A stretch of DNA of 64,000 bases, from NCBI RefSeq assembly GCF_018729455.1, contig NZ_JAHHZF010000012.1:142231-206230 (forward strand). Reading direction: 5' to 3'. Source of the DNA: Prosthecodimorpha staleyi (GTDB taxonomy: Bacteria; Pseudomonadota; Alphaproteobacteria; Rhizobiales; Ancalomicrobiaceae). Under the pieces are notes generated by a model that saw only the letters and a list, made by a program, of their open reading frames with translations, was not told where the DNA came from and did no database searches. Shown piece by piece: positions 17,608 through 27,586 of the stretch. Position numbers and translations under genes: made by a program. How positions within the stretch are numbered: position 1 is the first letter of the stretch; every line of letters starts with the position of its first letter.

Positions 17608-18500
17608 CAGTCGACCATGGCCAGCCAGGCCTGCGGGTGGCGTCGGCGCTGGGTGTCGATCAGATCCATGATCTGCCGGTCCCACGCGGCCCAGGAGATG
17701 GTTGCGCCATCCGCGGGATCGCCTGATCCGGCCGGGCCGTTCTCGTGCCACCGGCCGTCGACCACCACGGCCGTGGCGCCGAAGCCCGGCGCCCAGGCGA
17801 CCCAGTCCTCCAGCCGCTCGCCCGGCCCGGTTGCCGGCAGGACCGGGGCGGCCGCGTGCCAGCGGGCGGCGGCGCCACCGGCCTGCTGGCGCAGCCAGGC
17901 TGAAAATTCCCGGCCATAGGGCCGCGGCTCGGGCATCTGACGCCAGACCTCGAGCCATTCCCCCACCCGGCGATGCACCGCGTCGGCGTCGCTCAGCGGG
18001 ATTCCGGCGGCCTGACTGACCTCGGCGAGCCGGACCCGCCTGCGGTCGCGCGCCAGCCTCCGCATGGTCCGCCAGTCGATATCGCCGAGCCGGGCATAGT
18101 CATGGGGAAGCACACGGTCGCGACACAGGAACGGCCTGCCGCCGCCGAGCGACCAGCCGAGCCAGCGCCCGTTGGGATTGGTGCGGTCGATCGCACGCGC
18201 TGCCAAGCCATTCAACACCAGGAGATGGCCGAAGCGGTGCGGTCCCTGGATATCGATCGCATCCGAATCGTTTAGGTAGCCCCATCCGAAGGACATGGCC
18301 ACCCCTCTGAGATCACCGCCCGGCCATTCGCCGAGGCGTTCGACGACCCGATCCATCGCATCGACATCCCGCACATAGGCGTCGTTGATCCCGGTGCGCT
18401 TGAAGTCGTGGAAGGGTTGCAGCGTCGCGGCAAGGTCCGCACGCCCCTCGGGGCTGTCAGGATCGTGATCGATCACGACGGCGACCGTGAAATGCGTCAC
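17598..18500 (-). CDS. conserved protein of unknown function
   Basis: 300 residues, no signal peptide. The start is a GTG with GGAGG five bases upstream. Visible features: an N-terminal strand [16 protein letters not shown], then [20 protein letters not shown], a centre with [17 protein letters not shown], a [15 protein letters not shown] segment, and the extreme C-terminus [10 protein letters not shown]. This pattern (HFTVxVVI, TGI.D.YV.DVD, NPNxxW.GW..GG, VVDCH at the C-terminus) recalls a family of phage- and actinobacterial-type hypothetical proteins with no assigned role. No catalytic set is evident. It lies convergent to the HAD gene and divergent from dinB. Confidence 0.6.
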   Translation of the reverse strand: MTHFTVAVVIDHDPDSPEGRADLAATLQPFHDFKRTGINDAYVRDVDAMDRVVERLGEWPGGDLRGVAMSFGWGYLNDSDAIDIQGPHRFGHLLVLNGLAARAIDRTNPNGRWLGWSLGGGRPFLCRDRVLPHDYARLGDIDWRTMRRLARDRRRVRLAEVSQAAGIPLSDADAVHRRVGEWLEVWRQMPEPRPYGREFSAWLRQQAGGAAARWHAAAPVLPATGPGERLEDWVAWAPGFGATAVVVDGRWHENGPAGSGDPADGATISWAAWDRQIMDLIDTQRRRHPQAWLAMVDCHC

Positions 18501-18620
18501 CGGACCCTCCTCGAACTGACCGGCGCCGCCGGCGCCCCGGACGCACGCCGGATGCCACTGGCCGGCGGACGCGGAAAGAGTATATTGCATCGACGCAGAA
18601 ACGAAACAGGAACGAGAAGC

Positions 18621-19922
18621 GTGCTCCCTACCCAGAACTCAGGGGTTGAGGGCTTCTGTCGTGACTGCCTGGTCCCTTCGCGGCCGGGAGCGTGGCGCTG
18701 CGCATCCTGCGGCAGTCCCCGCCTTGTCGCCCATCCTGAACTGGATCGGCTTTCGATTGCCCATGTCGATTGCGACGCCTTCTACGCTTCGATCGAAAAA
18801 CGCGACGATCCATCCTTGCGGGATGTACCGGTGATTGTGGGTGGCGGCAAGCGCGGCGTCGTCTCGACGGCGTGCTATCTGGCCCGCATCCACGGCGTCC
18901 GCTCGGCCATGCCGATGTTCAAGGCATTGGCGGCCTGCCCGCAGGCCGTTGTGATCAAGCCGAACATGGAGAAATACGTCAAGGTCGGCCGCCAGGTCCG
19001 GCAGCTGATGCTGGAACTGACGCCGCTGGTCGAACCGGTCTCGATCGACGAGGCTTTCCTGGATCTCTCGGGCACCGATCGCCTGCACCACGCCGCCCCG
19101 GCCCTGACCCTCGCCCGCTTCGCGAAGCGGGTCGAAGACGAAATCGGCATCTCCATTTCGGTTGGTCTCGCGCCGAACAAGTTCCTGGCCAAGATCGCCT
19201 CCGACTTCGAGAAGCCGCGCGGCTTCTCGGTGATCGGCGCCGTCGAGGCGCGCACCTTCCTGGCTGCCCAACCGGTCACGCTGATCTGGGGCGTCGGCAA
19301 GGCGCTCGCCGCCGAACTCGAACGCGACGGCATCCGCCGGATCGGTCAATTGCAGTCCATGGACGAGACCGCCCTGATGAAGCGCTACGGCGTCATGGGC
19401 CAGCGCCTTGCGCGCCTGTCGCGCGGCGAAGACGATCGCCGCGTCACGCCCGACCGTGAGGCCAAGAGCGTTTCCGCCGAGGTCACCTTCGACGACGACA
19501 TCGCCGCCTTCGCGCGCCTGGAGCCGATCCTGCGCCGGCTCTCCGAAAAGGTCTCGGCGCGGCTGAAGAAGGCCGGAATCGGCGGACGCACCGTCACCGT
19601 CAAGCTGAAGACGCAGGATTTCAAGACCGTCACCCGCAACCGGAAGCTATCCGATCCCAGCCAATTGGCCGACCGCATCTTCCGTGCCGGCCGGGACCTG
19701 GTCGAGCGCGAATGCGACGGCCGTGCCTTCCGGCTCATCGGTATCGGCGTCGCCGATCTGGTGCCCGCCGAGGCCTGCGATCCGGCCGACCTGGTCGACG
19801 AGGGGGCGGGTCGGCGCGCCAAGGCGGAACGCGCGATGGACGCGGTTCGCGCCCGGTTCGGCGGCGAGGCGGTCGAACTCGGCCTCATCTTCGGCATCGA
19901 CCGGCGCGGCCGCGACCGATAG
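18621..19922 (+). CDS. dinB: DNA polymerase IV (DinB) with N-terminal zinc ribbon
   Basis: 433 residues, a Y-family polymerase. Palm motifs are [16 protein letters not shown] (first metal Asp), then [11 protein letters not shown] with the catalytic Asp-Glu; [20 protein letters not shown] marks the fingers/palm, IWGVGKA the thumb HhH region, and a little-finger domain follows to about residue 390. Unlike E. coli DinB it begins with a four-Cys module (FCRDC...CASCGSPRL, about residues 11-35), a feature of rhizobial DinB forms. The GTG at 18621 is the chosen start; an upstream TTG in frame is possible. Error-prone bypass synthesis. Confidence 0.92.
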   Translation: MLPTQNSGVEGFCRDCLVPSRPGAWRCASCGSPRLVAHPELDRLSIAHVDCDAFYASIEKRDDPSLRDVPVIVGGGKRGVVSTACYLARIHGVRSAMPMFKALAACPQAVVIKPNMEKYVKVGRQVRQLMLELTPLVEPVSIDEAFLDLSGTDRLHHAAPALTLARFAKRVEDEIGISISVGLAPNKFLAKIASDFEKPRGFSVIGAVEARTFLAAQPVTLIWGVGKALAAELERDGIRRIGQLQSMDETALMKRYGVMGQRLARLSRGEDDRRVTPDREAKSVSAEVTFDDDIAAFARLEPILRRLSEKVSARLKKAGIGGRTVTVKLKTQDFKTVTRNRKLSDPSQLADRIFRAGRDLVERECDGRAFRLIGIGVADLVPAEACDPADLVDEGAGRRAKAERAMDAVRARFGGEAVELGLIFGIDRRGRDR

Positions 19923-19930
19923 GCACCGCC

Positions 19931-21004
19931 TCAGTCCGGCACGCCGTCCGAGCCGTCACGATAGTCATGCGTCGCCCCATGCGGATCGGTCACCCGATAG
20001 AGCCCGGGCCCGGCTGATGCCACGTAGTCCGGACCGACCGGCACCTTTCCGTATCCGCCCGGGATGTCGAGCATGTAGGTCGGCTGGGCGATCCCGGTCA
20101 GACGGCCGCGCAGGGTGCGCATCAGCGACCGGCCCTCGGCGAGGGAAGTCCGGAAATGGCCGGTACCGCGTGCGCGGTCGAGATGGTGCAGGTAGTAGGG
20201 TTTCACCCGAAGCGCGACCAGAGACCGGAACAGATCCTCCAGGATCGCGGCGTCGTCGTTGATGCCCTTGAGCAGGACGGTCTGGGCGAGCAGCGGGACC
20301 CCCGCCCTGCTCAAGGCGCGGATCGATTTCTTCGCGTTTTCCGTCAGTTCTGAGGCATGGTTGACGTGCAGCACGAACCAGATCGCAGCTCGTCGGTCGA
20401 GCAGGTTCAGCAAGGCCGGCGTGATTCGGGCCGGGTCGACGATCGGTATGCGGGTATGGAAGCGGACCACGCCGACATGATCGATGGCGTCGAGCGCATC
20501 AAGGATCCGGCCGATCCGCCGGTCCGACAGGACCAGCGGATCACCGCCCGACAGGATCACTTCGAACAGGCCCGCCTCTGCACGGATGCGGTCGAGTGCG
20601 GCTGCAAGCTCGGCCTCGCCGAGGCCCGGATCGCCGCCGACCGTCTCGCGCCGGAAGCAGAAGCGGCAATAGACTTGGCACAGATGGGTCGGCTTCAGGA
20701 GCGCCCGGTCCGGATAGCGGCGGATCAGTCCGGGTGCGATTTCATGCGCACCGTCGCCGATCGGATCGGCAACCTCGTCCGGCGCGATATCGAGTTCCGC
20801 CGTCCCGGGCACGAATTGGCGGGCGATCGGATCGGAAGGATCGGCCGGATCGATGGCTGCGGCCATCTCGGCGGTGATCCGCAGGGAGAATTCCTGCGTC
20901 ACCCGCTCGACGGCCGGCGCCGCTTCCGGCGCAACAAGCCCGCGTGCGACCAGATCGGCGACGCGGACGACCGCAGGCGGCCGCTGCTGGACCTCGCGGG
21001 TCAT
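19931..21004 (-). CDS. lysine 2,3-aminomutase family radical SAM protein (KamA/EpmB-like)
   Basis: 357 residues. The radical SAM cluster is CQVYCRFCF (CxxxCxxC), followed by the SAM-binding GGDP (ILSGGDPLVL) and the substrate/PLP-pocket pattern seen in KamA/EpmB, with a YMLDIPGGYGKVP C-terminus that contains the PLP lysine. Reaction: conversion of L-alpha-lysine to beta-lysine, either free or for EF-P modification. No EpmA/GenX partner lies in the window, so the EF-P role is unproven. GGAGG precedes the ATG by nine bases. It is 22 bp after ppx in the ppk-ppx operon. Confidence 0.85.
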   Translation of the reverse strand: MTREVQQRPPAVVRVADLVARGLVAPEAAPAVERVTQEFSLRITAEMAAAIDPADPSDPIARQFVPGTAELDIAPDEVADPIGDGAHEIAPGLIRRYPDRALLKPTHLCQVYCRFCFRRETVGGDPGLGEAELAAALDRIRAEAGLFEVILSGGDPLVLSDRRIGRILDALDAIDHVGVVRFHTRIPIVDPARITPALLNLLDRRAAIWFVLHVNHASELTENAKKSIRALSRAGVPLLAQTVLLKGINDDAAILEDLFRSLVALRVKPYYLHHLDRARGTGHFRTSLAEGRSLMRTLRGRLTGIAQPTYMLDIPGGYGKVPVGPDYVASAGPGLYRVTDPHGATHDYRDGSDGVPD

Positions 21005-21026
21005 GGGGTCAGACCTCCGGCGCGGC

Positions 21027-22547
21027 TCAGGCGACGACTTCGACGGCAGCGTCCAGTCCACCGAGCTTGGCCAGTTGGCGCAGGCGGCGCTGCAGCACCT
21101 CGCCATCGAGTTCGGCGAGATCGCGCGGCAGGGTCATGACGAGCGTGCTGCCGCGGGCCGCGACACCGACCAGCGGGATGACGCCAGGCATCGCGGCCGA
21201 GAGGATATAGGCGACCCGAAACGCCGCGCCGAGGCAGCGGGCGCGCTCCTTCAGCCGCACCGAGGCCAGTTCCCGGATGCGCGGGCTCAGCGCATCGTCG
21301 ATCAGACCCATGTGCCGATAGTAGCTTGCCAGGGCCAGGAAGGCCCGGCCGGGATGATCGACGCCGATGAAGGCCGCATGGGCGATCACGTTGAGGCTCT
21401 GCTCGCCGCGATAGTCGGGATGGGCCCGCCAACCGATGTCGGACAGAAGGCAGGCCGCGTTGCGCAGCCGCTCCTCCTCGGCGGTCTCGTCGATGCCGAG
21501 CGCACGGAATACGGCCCCCGTCCAGGGGCCGAGTTCAAGCGCATGGCGCGGGGATCGCGAGCGCAGGATGGCCAGTTCCTCGGCTGCCGCCATCAGCGGA
21601 TCGAGCCGTTGTTCGTCCGGCGCCAGCCGTTCGAACAGCAGGCCTTCGCGCAATCCCAACGCCGAGAGAATGATCGCGCTGGGCTTGCCGATCTTGATGA
21701 TCTGCGCAAGCACCGTGGCGCCATAAGGCAGCAGGTCGCGCCGTTGCTTGGAGATGACCTCGATCCGGTCGAGCGCCTCGATGTCGCCGCGCGCCACCAT
21801 CCGGCAGAAGTCGAGCGCTTCCGCCGCCGGCAGCGAATATTCATGCATCACATGCAGCGGATAGCCGGTCTGGAACATGTGCAGACGGGCCAACGAGCGC
21901 CAGGTGCCGCCGACCGCATAGAAGGGCCGCCCGGCGCCGCGGGCGAGAACGTCGGAGGACTTGAGGATGTCCTCGGCGATCTTCTCGGCCTTGCGCGCCG
22001 ATCCTTCGGCAGCCTCCGACAGCCGGATGCCGCCGAGCGGAAAGGTCCGCCCCTGGCCGAGTTCCGTGCCGTTGACCTCGACCAGTTCCAGGCTGCCGCC
22101 GCCGAGATCGCCGGCGATGCCGCTCGGCTGGTGCATCCCCGAAACGATCCCGAGGGCCGCGAAATAGGCTTCCTCGGGTCCGCTCAGGACGCGCACGGGC
22201 ACCCGGCAGATCCGCTCGAGTTCCGCAACGAAGGCGGCCCCGTTGGCCGCCTCGCGCGCCGCGGCGGTGGCAAGCACATGCAGTTCGATCGCGCCGGACT
22301 GGTCGGCCAGATGCCGGAACCGGCGCACGGCGGCCAGTGCAGCCGTCACCGAACCGTCCGAGAGGCGGTTGGTCTTGCCCACGCCTTTGCCGAGGCCGGC
22401 CAGGACCTTTTCGTTGAAAAGCAGTGTCGGCGACCGGCAGAGCCGCTCGTAGATGACCAGACGGACCGAATTCGAGCCGATGTCGATGACCGCGATCGGA
22501 CCGCGCCCGCTCAGTCGACCGGGCGCAACCTCAGTGCCGGGGTGCAC
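21027..22547 (-). CDS. ppx: exopolyphosphatase Ppx/GppA
   Basis: 506 residues. An actin-like ATPase-fold phosphatase domain: IAVIDIGSNSVRLVIYE (phosphate 1), ATAAAREA, SGPEEAYFAALGI, then GDLGGGSLELVEV (phosphate 2) and FPLGGIRLSE, followed by a C-terminal HD-like helical domain (LLSDIGWRAHPDY and neighbours). It degrades polyphosphate from the chain end. The GTG at 22547 is preferred over one at 22613: it starts just four bases after the ppk stop, has GAGG just upstream, and gives an N-terminus of family length, whereas the longer form would overlap ppk by 62 bases. Confidence 0.88.
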   Translation of the reverse strand: MHPGTEVAPGRLSGRGPIAVIDIGSNSVRLVIYERLCRSPTLLFNEKVLAGLGKGVGKTNRLSDGSVTAALAAVRRFRHLADQSGAIELHVLATAAAREAANGAAFVAELERICRVPVRVLSGPEEAYFAALGIVSGMHQPSGIAGDLGGGSLELVEVNGTELGQGRTFPLGGIRLSEAAEGSARKAEKIAEDILKSSDVLARGAGRPFYAVGGTWRSLARLHMFQTGYPLHVMHEYSLPAAEALDFCRMVARGDIEALDRIEVISKQRRDLLPYGATVLAQIIKIGKPSAIILSALGLREGLLFERLAPDEQRLDPLMAAAEELAILRSRSPRHALELGPWTGAVFRALGIDETAEEERLRNAACLLSDIGWRAHPDYRGEQSLNVIAHAAFIGVDHPGRAFLALASYYRHMGLIDDALSPRIRELASVRLKERARCLGAAFRVAYILSAAMPGVIPLVGVAARGSTLVMTLPRDLAELDGEVLQRRLRQLAKLGGLDAAVEVVA

Positions 22548-22551
22548 CGCC

Positions 22552-24789
22552 TCAGGAGCGGTGATTTCGCCCGGCGATCGATTTGGGAGAATTGGATTTG
22601 AGTGATTTTCCACGGCCGGACAACGACGGGTTGGTCATGAAGTATTTATGGGCGTTGAACGGTTCCTCGCCCGCCGCCGGTACGATGCGCTCGTGCCCGC
22701 CATCCGGAAGGAGACGCCAGCTCTGCTGATTGTCCCGCAGGTTGGCGACCATGATCTGGTCCAGCACCTGCTCGTGGACGGTCGGGTTCGTCAGCGGAGC
22801 GAGCGCCTCGACCCGACGGTCGAGGTTGCGCGGCATCAGGTCGGCCGAGCCGATGTAGACGATCGCCTGCGGCGAGGGAAGCCCATGGCCGTTGCCGAAG
22901 CACAGGATACGGCTGTGTTCGAGGAAACGGCCGACGATCGACTTAACCCGGATATTGTCGGACAGACCGGGGACGCCCGGCCTGAGGCAGCAGATGCCGC
23001 GTACGACGATGTCGATCTGGACGCCGGCCCGGCTCGCCTCGTAGAGCGCGTCGATAATGCGGGGATCGACCAGCGAGTTCATCTTCGCCCAGATCTGCGC
23101 CGGGCGGCCTGCCTTGGCGTGGGCGATCTCGGCTTCGATATGCTGCAGAATGCGCGGCCGGATGGTCAGCGGCGAGATCGCCATCTTCTCCAGTTCGTGC
23201 GGCTGAGCATAGCCGGTGATGTAGTTGAAGATCTTCGAGACATCACGGCCGATCGTCGGGTCGGCGGTGAAATAGCTGAGGTCGGTGTAGATGCGCGCCG
23301 TGATCGGGTGATAGTTGCCGGTGCCGATATGGCAATAGGTCGCCAATGTGCCCCGTTCCCGGCGGACGACCAGCGACAACTTGGAATGGGTCTTCAGCTC
23401 GACGAAGCCGAACACGACCTGCGCGCCCGCGCGCTCCAGATCCCGCGCCCAGCGGATATTGGCCTCCTCGTCGAAGCGCGCCTTGAGTTCGACGACCGCC
23501 GTGACCGACTTGCCCGACTCGGCCGCCTCCGACAGAACCTTGACGATCGGACTGTCCTTGGAGGTCCGGTACAGGGTCTGCTTGATGGCGACCACATCCG
23601 GATCGCGCGCCGCCTGGCTCAGGAACTGGACGACGACGTCGAACGATTCGTAAGGATGGTGGACGATCAGATCCTTCGCCTTGACCGCCGCGAAACAGTC
23701 GCCGCCGAATTCTTTGATCCGCTCCGGAAATCGAGGCTCGTAGGGCGTGAACTTGAGCTCCGGCCGCTCCACGCCGACAAGCTGCGACAGCTCGGTCATC
23801 GCAAGCAGACCTTCCACCTGGAAGATGCCGTCGGAAGCGACGCCGAGGGCCCGGGCGACGAAGGACTGCAGACGCTCCGGCGTATGCGCCTCGATCTCCA
23901 ATCGGATGACCGAACCGCGACGCCGCCGCTTCAGCATGGTCTCGAACACCCGGACCAGATCCTCGGCCTCCTCCTCGATCTCGATGTCGGAGTCGCGGAT
24001 CACCCGGAAAGCGCCCTTGCCGCGCAACTGGTAGCCCGGGAACAGGCCGGCAATGTGCAGGCCGATCATGTTCTCGAGGCTGATGAAGCGGCGGATGCCC
24101 GGCTCCGTCTCGCTCGCCGGCAATTCGATGAATCGGTCGATCTTGGGGGGAATGCGGATCAGCGCCGTCATGGTCGCGCTGCTGCCGATCTTGGCCAGAT
24201 CGAGCACCAGCGAGAAGCCGAGATTGGGAATGAATGGAAAGGGGTGCGCCGGATCGCAGGCGAGCGGCGTGAGGACCGGGAAGACATGGGTCAGGAAATA
24301 CTGGTCGAGCCAGGCGCGGGTCGCCTTGTCGAGCGACGACCCATCGGCGATGACGATCCCGACGGCCGCGAGTTCCGCCCTCAACTCACCCCACAGCCGC
24401 TGCTGCTCGTCGGTCAGCGCCTCGGCCGCCTCCCCGATCCGGGTCAGTTGTTCGGCCGGCGTCAGCCCGTCGTCCGACCGCGTCAGAATGCCGGCCCGAT
24501 GCTGTTCGATCAGCCCCGAAACGCGCACCATGAAGAACTCGTCCAGATTGTTGGCCGAGATCGACAGAAAGCGCAGGCGCTCCAACAGCGGATGGTTGGT
24601 GTTGGCGCTTTCTTCGAGGACGCGCCGATTGAAGGAGAGCCACGACAGTTCGCGATTGACGAAGCGATCGGGACTGTCGAGCGGAATGGACGGTACCGGT
24701 GCCGGCTGAGGCACCGCAGTCGCCTCGGCGGCGGGCGCGGTCTCGCTGTTGCGCCTGCGCGAAGGTTTGGTCTCGACCGTCTCGTCCAT
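22552..24789 (-). CDS. ppk: polyphosphate kinase 1
   Basis: 745 residues. N-terminal domain from [20 protein letters not shown], head domain, then the two C-terminal PLD-like domains with [18 protein letters not shown] and the autophosphorylated-histidine motif [12 protein letters not shown], followed by [13 protein letters not shown]. It reversibly polymerises ATP gamma-phosphate into polyphosphate at the inner membrane. The first 35 residues are a charged, Ala/Pro-rich extension. GGAGGGG sits seven bases before the ATG. First gene of ppk-ppx-kamA. Confidence 0.95.
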   Translation of the reverse strand: MDETVETKPSRRRNSETAPAAEATAVPQPAPVPSIPLDSPDRFVNRELSWLSFNRRVLEESANTNHPLLERLRFLSISANNLDEFFMVRVSGLIEQHRAGILTRSDDGLTPAEQLTRIGEAAEALTDEQQRLWGELRAELAAVGIVIADGSSLDKATRAWLDQYFLTHVFPVLTPLACDPAHPFPFIPNLGFSLVLDLAKIGSSATMTALIRIPPKIDRFIELPASETEPGIRRFISLENMIGLHIAGLFPGYQLRGKGAFRVIRDSDIEIEEEAEDLVRVFETMLKRRRRGSVIRLEIEAHTPERLQSFVARALGVASDGIFQVEGLLAMTELSQLVGVERPELKFTPYEPRFPERIKEFGGDCFAAVKAKDLIVHHPYESFDVVVQFLSQAARDPDVVAIKQTLYRTSKDSPIVKVLSEAAESGKSVTAVVELKARFDEEANIRWARDLERAGAQVVFGFVELKTHSKLSLVVRRERGTLATYCHIGTGNYHPITARIYTDLSYFTADPTIGRDVSKIFNYITGYAQPHELEKMAISPLTIRPRILQHIEAEIAHAKAGRPAQIWAKMNSLVDPRIIDALYEASRAGVQIDIVVRGICCLRPGVPGLSDNIRVKSIVGRFLEHSRILCFGNGHGLPSPQAIVYIGSADLMPRNLDRRVEALAPLTNPTVHEQVLDQIMVANLRDNQQSWRLLPDGGHERIVPAAGEEPFNAHKYFMTNPSLSGRGKSLKSNSPKSIAGRNHRS

Positions 24790-24855
24790 GCTTCGTCCCC
24801 TCCTGCGGCGCCGGTTTCGGAAACCCGGTCCGACGCGCGCGAAACTATCCGTACT

Positions 24856-25605
24856 TTATGACGGATTGTGTTCATCCGGCTCGGTTTCTTCGAGACCCGG
24901 CAGATGCGGCTCGCGCGACCAGGCATCCGCGATCAGGCGTGCCGCGAGCGGTCGCGTGATCGGCGCCTTCGCGGCGAGCGCCGCGCGGTCGATGCGCTCG
25001 ACCGTGCGCACGGCCGCACCATAGGAGCGCTCGATGCGCCGGGCCAGGAAGCGGACGACCTGCGGGTCGACCATGGTCTGCCGGTCCGCGAAGAGCTTGC
25101 CGATCACGGCTTCGAGCAGGTCATCGTCCGGCTCCTCCAGGCGGACCGGCGTCGCCGCGCGCAGGCGCGAGACGAGATCCGGCAGGCCGAGCCCCCAGCC
25201 GACCGGCTCCGCGCGCGACGTGATCAGAACCGGGCTGCCGGCCTCGCGCGCAGCATTGAGCAGATGGAACAGCGCCGGCTCGTCGACCCCGGGGCCGGCA
25301 TCCTCGACCGCCACACCGCCGCGCGCAGCAAGCGCGACGGGATCGATCGTACCCAGATCGCCCGCGGGCAGGATGGTGGCGGCCGCAGCCGCAGCCCAGA
25401 TCGTGGCGAGATGGCTCTTGCCGGCCCCCTCAGGACCGCTCAGCAGCACGACCGGGCTCGGCCAGTCCGGCCAGGCCAGGACCAGATCATGCGCAGCCGC
25501 GTTGGCAGTCCCGACGATGAAGTCCTCCATGCCGAAGCGCGGTGCCGCGGCCAGAGCGAGCGGCAGCTGGCGGGGATTCGACGGGGGTGCAGGTCCGGTC
25601 GGCAT
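24856..25605 (-). CDS. hdaA: DnaA-related regulator of replication initiation (HdaA)
   Basis: 249 residues. A DnaA-like AAA+ domain without the DNA-binding domain IV: RQLPLAL near the N-terminus (the clamp-binding QLxLxL type peptide), DFIVGTANAAA, Walker A GPEGAGKSHLA, a degenerate Walker B (GGVAVEDAGP), sensor ITSRAEP and a C-terminal helix bundle. In Caulobacter HdaA stimulates DnaA-ATP hydrolysis with the beta clamp. It lies four bases after the permease stop and upstream of ppk, as in many rhizobia. Confidence 0.88.
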   Translation of the reverse strand: MPTGPAPPSNPRQLPLALAAAPRFGMEDFIVGTANAAAHDLVLAWPDWPSPVVLLSGPEGAGKSHLATIWAAAAAATILPAGDLGTIDPVALAARGGVAVEDAGPGVDEPALFHLLNAAREAGSPVLITSRAEPVGWGLGLPDLVSRLRAATPVRLEEPDDDLLEAVIGKLFADRQTMVDPQVVRFLARRIERSYGAAVRTVERIDRAALAAKAPITRPLAARLIADAWSREPHLPGLEETEPDEHNPS

Positions 25606-25609
25606 CGGT

Positions 25610-26683
25610 TCAATCGTCGCCGGTCGCCGCATAGAGCGGGCTGGCGAGATACTGATGGAGGGCAAAGCGCGCGAGAACGCCGATCGACGCCGCCGCCGGC
25701 ACCGCGACCAGCATGCCGACGAAGCCGAGCATCGAGCCGAAAGCGAACAGGGCGAACAGCAGCCAGACCGGGTGCAGTCCGACATTCTTGCCGACCCAAT
25801 TGGGCTGCAACACGGAACCCTCCAGCACCTGGCCGGCGCCGAACACGGCGAGCATGACCAGAATCCACTGCCACTCGGGCCAGAACTGGCCGAAGGCGAT
25901 GACGATCGAGGCGATCAGCCCGATGCCGAAGCCGACATAGGGGATGAAGCCCAGGATTCCGGAGAGAAGCCCGATGAACAGGCCGAAATTGAGTCCGAGC
26001 AGCGTCAGACCGGTCGCATAGAAGGCGCCCATGGCGATGCAGACGGAAATCTGACCGCGTACGAAGCCGGCCACGGCGCCATCCATCTCGTGGGCGAGCC
26101 GGCGCACGGTCGGCCGATGGCGCGGTGGCAGCCAGGAATCGACCTTCGAGATCATGCGGTCCCAGTCGAGCAGCATGTAGAAGGTGACGACCGGGGCGAT
26201 GACCATCAGCGTCACGACCGAGACCAGCGCCTGTCCGCCGTTCCAGACGGAATGCAGGATGCCGGCAATCCAGCCGGCGCCCTGGCTGAGCGAGGACCCG
26301 AGCAACGCCTCCAAGTCCTTGGCGTTGGTGCCCATCAGGCGACCGAGCCGTCCCTCCATCGCCTGGGAGAAGAAGGACTGCAGCCGTGTCGCGTAGGACG
26401 GCAGCAGTTGGATGAAGCCGCTGATCTGGTTGGCCAGCAACGGCACGACCAGGATCAGAATGACGACCAGACCGAGGATCAGTCCGAAGACGATGACCGC
26501 CGTTGCCATGCCCCGTGAGAGGCCGGCCTTCTGCAGCCTGTCGGCAACCGGATCGAGCAGATAGGCGAGCGCCATGCCGGAGACGAAAGGCAACAGGACG
26601 CCGGAGAAGAGCCACAGAAACAGGATCAGGACGAACAGGGCCGCAAACCAGAACTGGATCTGTCGCGTCAGGCTCAACGGCAT
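25610..26683 (-). CDS. AI-2E family transporter (PerM-like)
   Basis: 357 residues with about eight transmembrane helices in the AI-2E/UPF0118 pattern: two N-terminal helices (FWFAALFVLILFLWLFSGVLL, MATAVIVFGLILGLVVILILVV), a long hydrophilic amphipathic section (ISGFIQLLPSYATRLQ...), and the signature GILGFIPYVGFGIGLIAS near residue 245. Members export small molecules or act as antiporters; AI-2 transport is not a safe inference. A GGGGAGGG ribosome site adjoins the ATG. Operon with hdaA. Confidence 0.88.
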   Translation of the reverse strand: MPLSLTRQIQFWFAALFVLILFLWLFSGVLLPFVSGMALAYLLDPVADRLQKAGLSRGMATAVIVFGLILGLVVILILVVPLLANQISGFIQLLPSYATRLQSFFSQAMEGRLGRLMGTNAKDLEALLGSSLSQGAGWIAGILHSVWNGGQALVSVVTLMVIAPVVTFYMLLDWDRMISKVDSWLPPRHRPTVRRLAHEMDGAVAGFVRGQISVCIAMGAFYATGLTLLGLNFGLFIGLLSGILGFIPYVGFGIGLIASIVIAFGQFWPEWQWILVMLAVFGAGQVLEGSVLQPNWVGKNVGLHPVWLLFALFAFGSMLGFVGMLVAVPAAASIGVLARFALHQYLASPLYAATGDD

Positions 26684-26743
26684 CCCTCCCCGCCCACGGC
26701 GCCGTCCCGCGCAGGTCGCGGCGCAACTCGATCCGTCACCGCC

Positions 26744-27337
26744 TTACCGGGGATCCGGCCACGACGTCCCTGCCCCCGACCCGGCTTCGCTGTCCGCCGA
26801 CATGGCCCTGAGCCAGCCGACCAGATAGGCCGCGCCGGAGCCGACCGTCAGCCCGGCGACGATCCAGAGCCCGACTGCAACCAGAGGAAGCAAATCCACC
26901 GCAAAGGCATGATCCCCCAGAATCGTAGCGGCGAGCAAGATCTGCGCCGTTGTGTTGATCTTGGAGATCATCAACGGGCGCACCTCGACCGGCCGGCCCA
27001 TCACCCAGGACAACAGGAATGCGCCCACGATCAGAAGATCGCGCGACACGACCAGAATCACCAGCCAGCGCGGCAGCACGCCTTCGATGCCGAGCGTCAC
27101 ATAGATGGCGACCAGCAGGGATTTGTCGGCGATGGCATCCAGATAGGCGCCGAGACGCGTGCGCAAATTCCAGCGCCGCGCGATCCAACCGTCGACGCCG
27201 TCCGAGGCGCCGGCCAGGACGAACAGCCAGAACGCCAGATCGAGCCGCTGCTCGGTGATCGCAACCACCACCATCGGCACGGCGATCAACCGCGCGACCG
27301 TGATCAGATTGGGCAGCGTGACGTTGGAATAGACCAT
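26744..27337 (-). CDS. CDP-alcohol phosphatidyltransferase family protein (PgsA-like)
   Basis: 197 residues, six hydrophobic helices. The family signature DGx2ARx8Gx3Dx3D is complete in DGWIARRWNLRTRLGAYLDAIADK, the two-metal active site that swaps CMP for an alcohol head group. NVTLPNLITVARLIAVPMVV is the usual start. Likely phosphatidylglycerophosphate or related phospholipid synthesis in the inner membrane. An in-frame GTG 33 bases upstream is possible but less like the family. It lies 60 bp upstream of the permease-hdaA pair in the same direction. Confidence 0.85.
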   Translation of the reverse strand: MVYSNVTLPNLITVARLIAVPMVVVAITEQRLDLAFWLFVLAGASDGVDGWIARRWNLRTRLGAYLDAIADKSLLVAIYVTLGIEGVLPRWLVILVVSRDLLIVGAFLLSWVMGRPVEVRPLMISKINTTAQILLAATILGDHAFAVDLLPLVAVGLWIVAGLTVGSGAAYLVGWLRAMSADSEAGSGAGTSWPDPR

Positions 27338-27586
27338 GGCGGACCCGAACGGCGACCGACACGGCCGCACCCCTTGAGATGGCCCCGACGGCGCGGCATT
27401 CCAAGATCACAGACTTATGACAGAGACCTGCCGCGACCGCCAATCCGGGCTTGGCCGGTCCCGCCGTCGCACCTGCCGATCGTCGACGCCGCCGATCCGG
27501 CCCGGAGCCGCGCAGGCCGTCGACAAGGCGACGTGCTACGGCCCCGGAGGCGGCATCGCGCCGCCCATCGGGACCGCCGGTACGGT

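Noticed and set aside
22648-24861. A 737-codon plus-strand frame opposite ppk
   Set aside because: Antisense shadow of PPK1, which has the full set of motifs.
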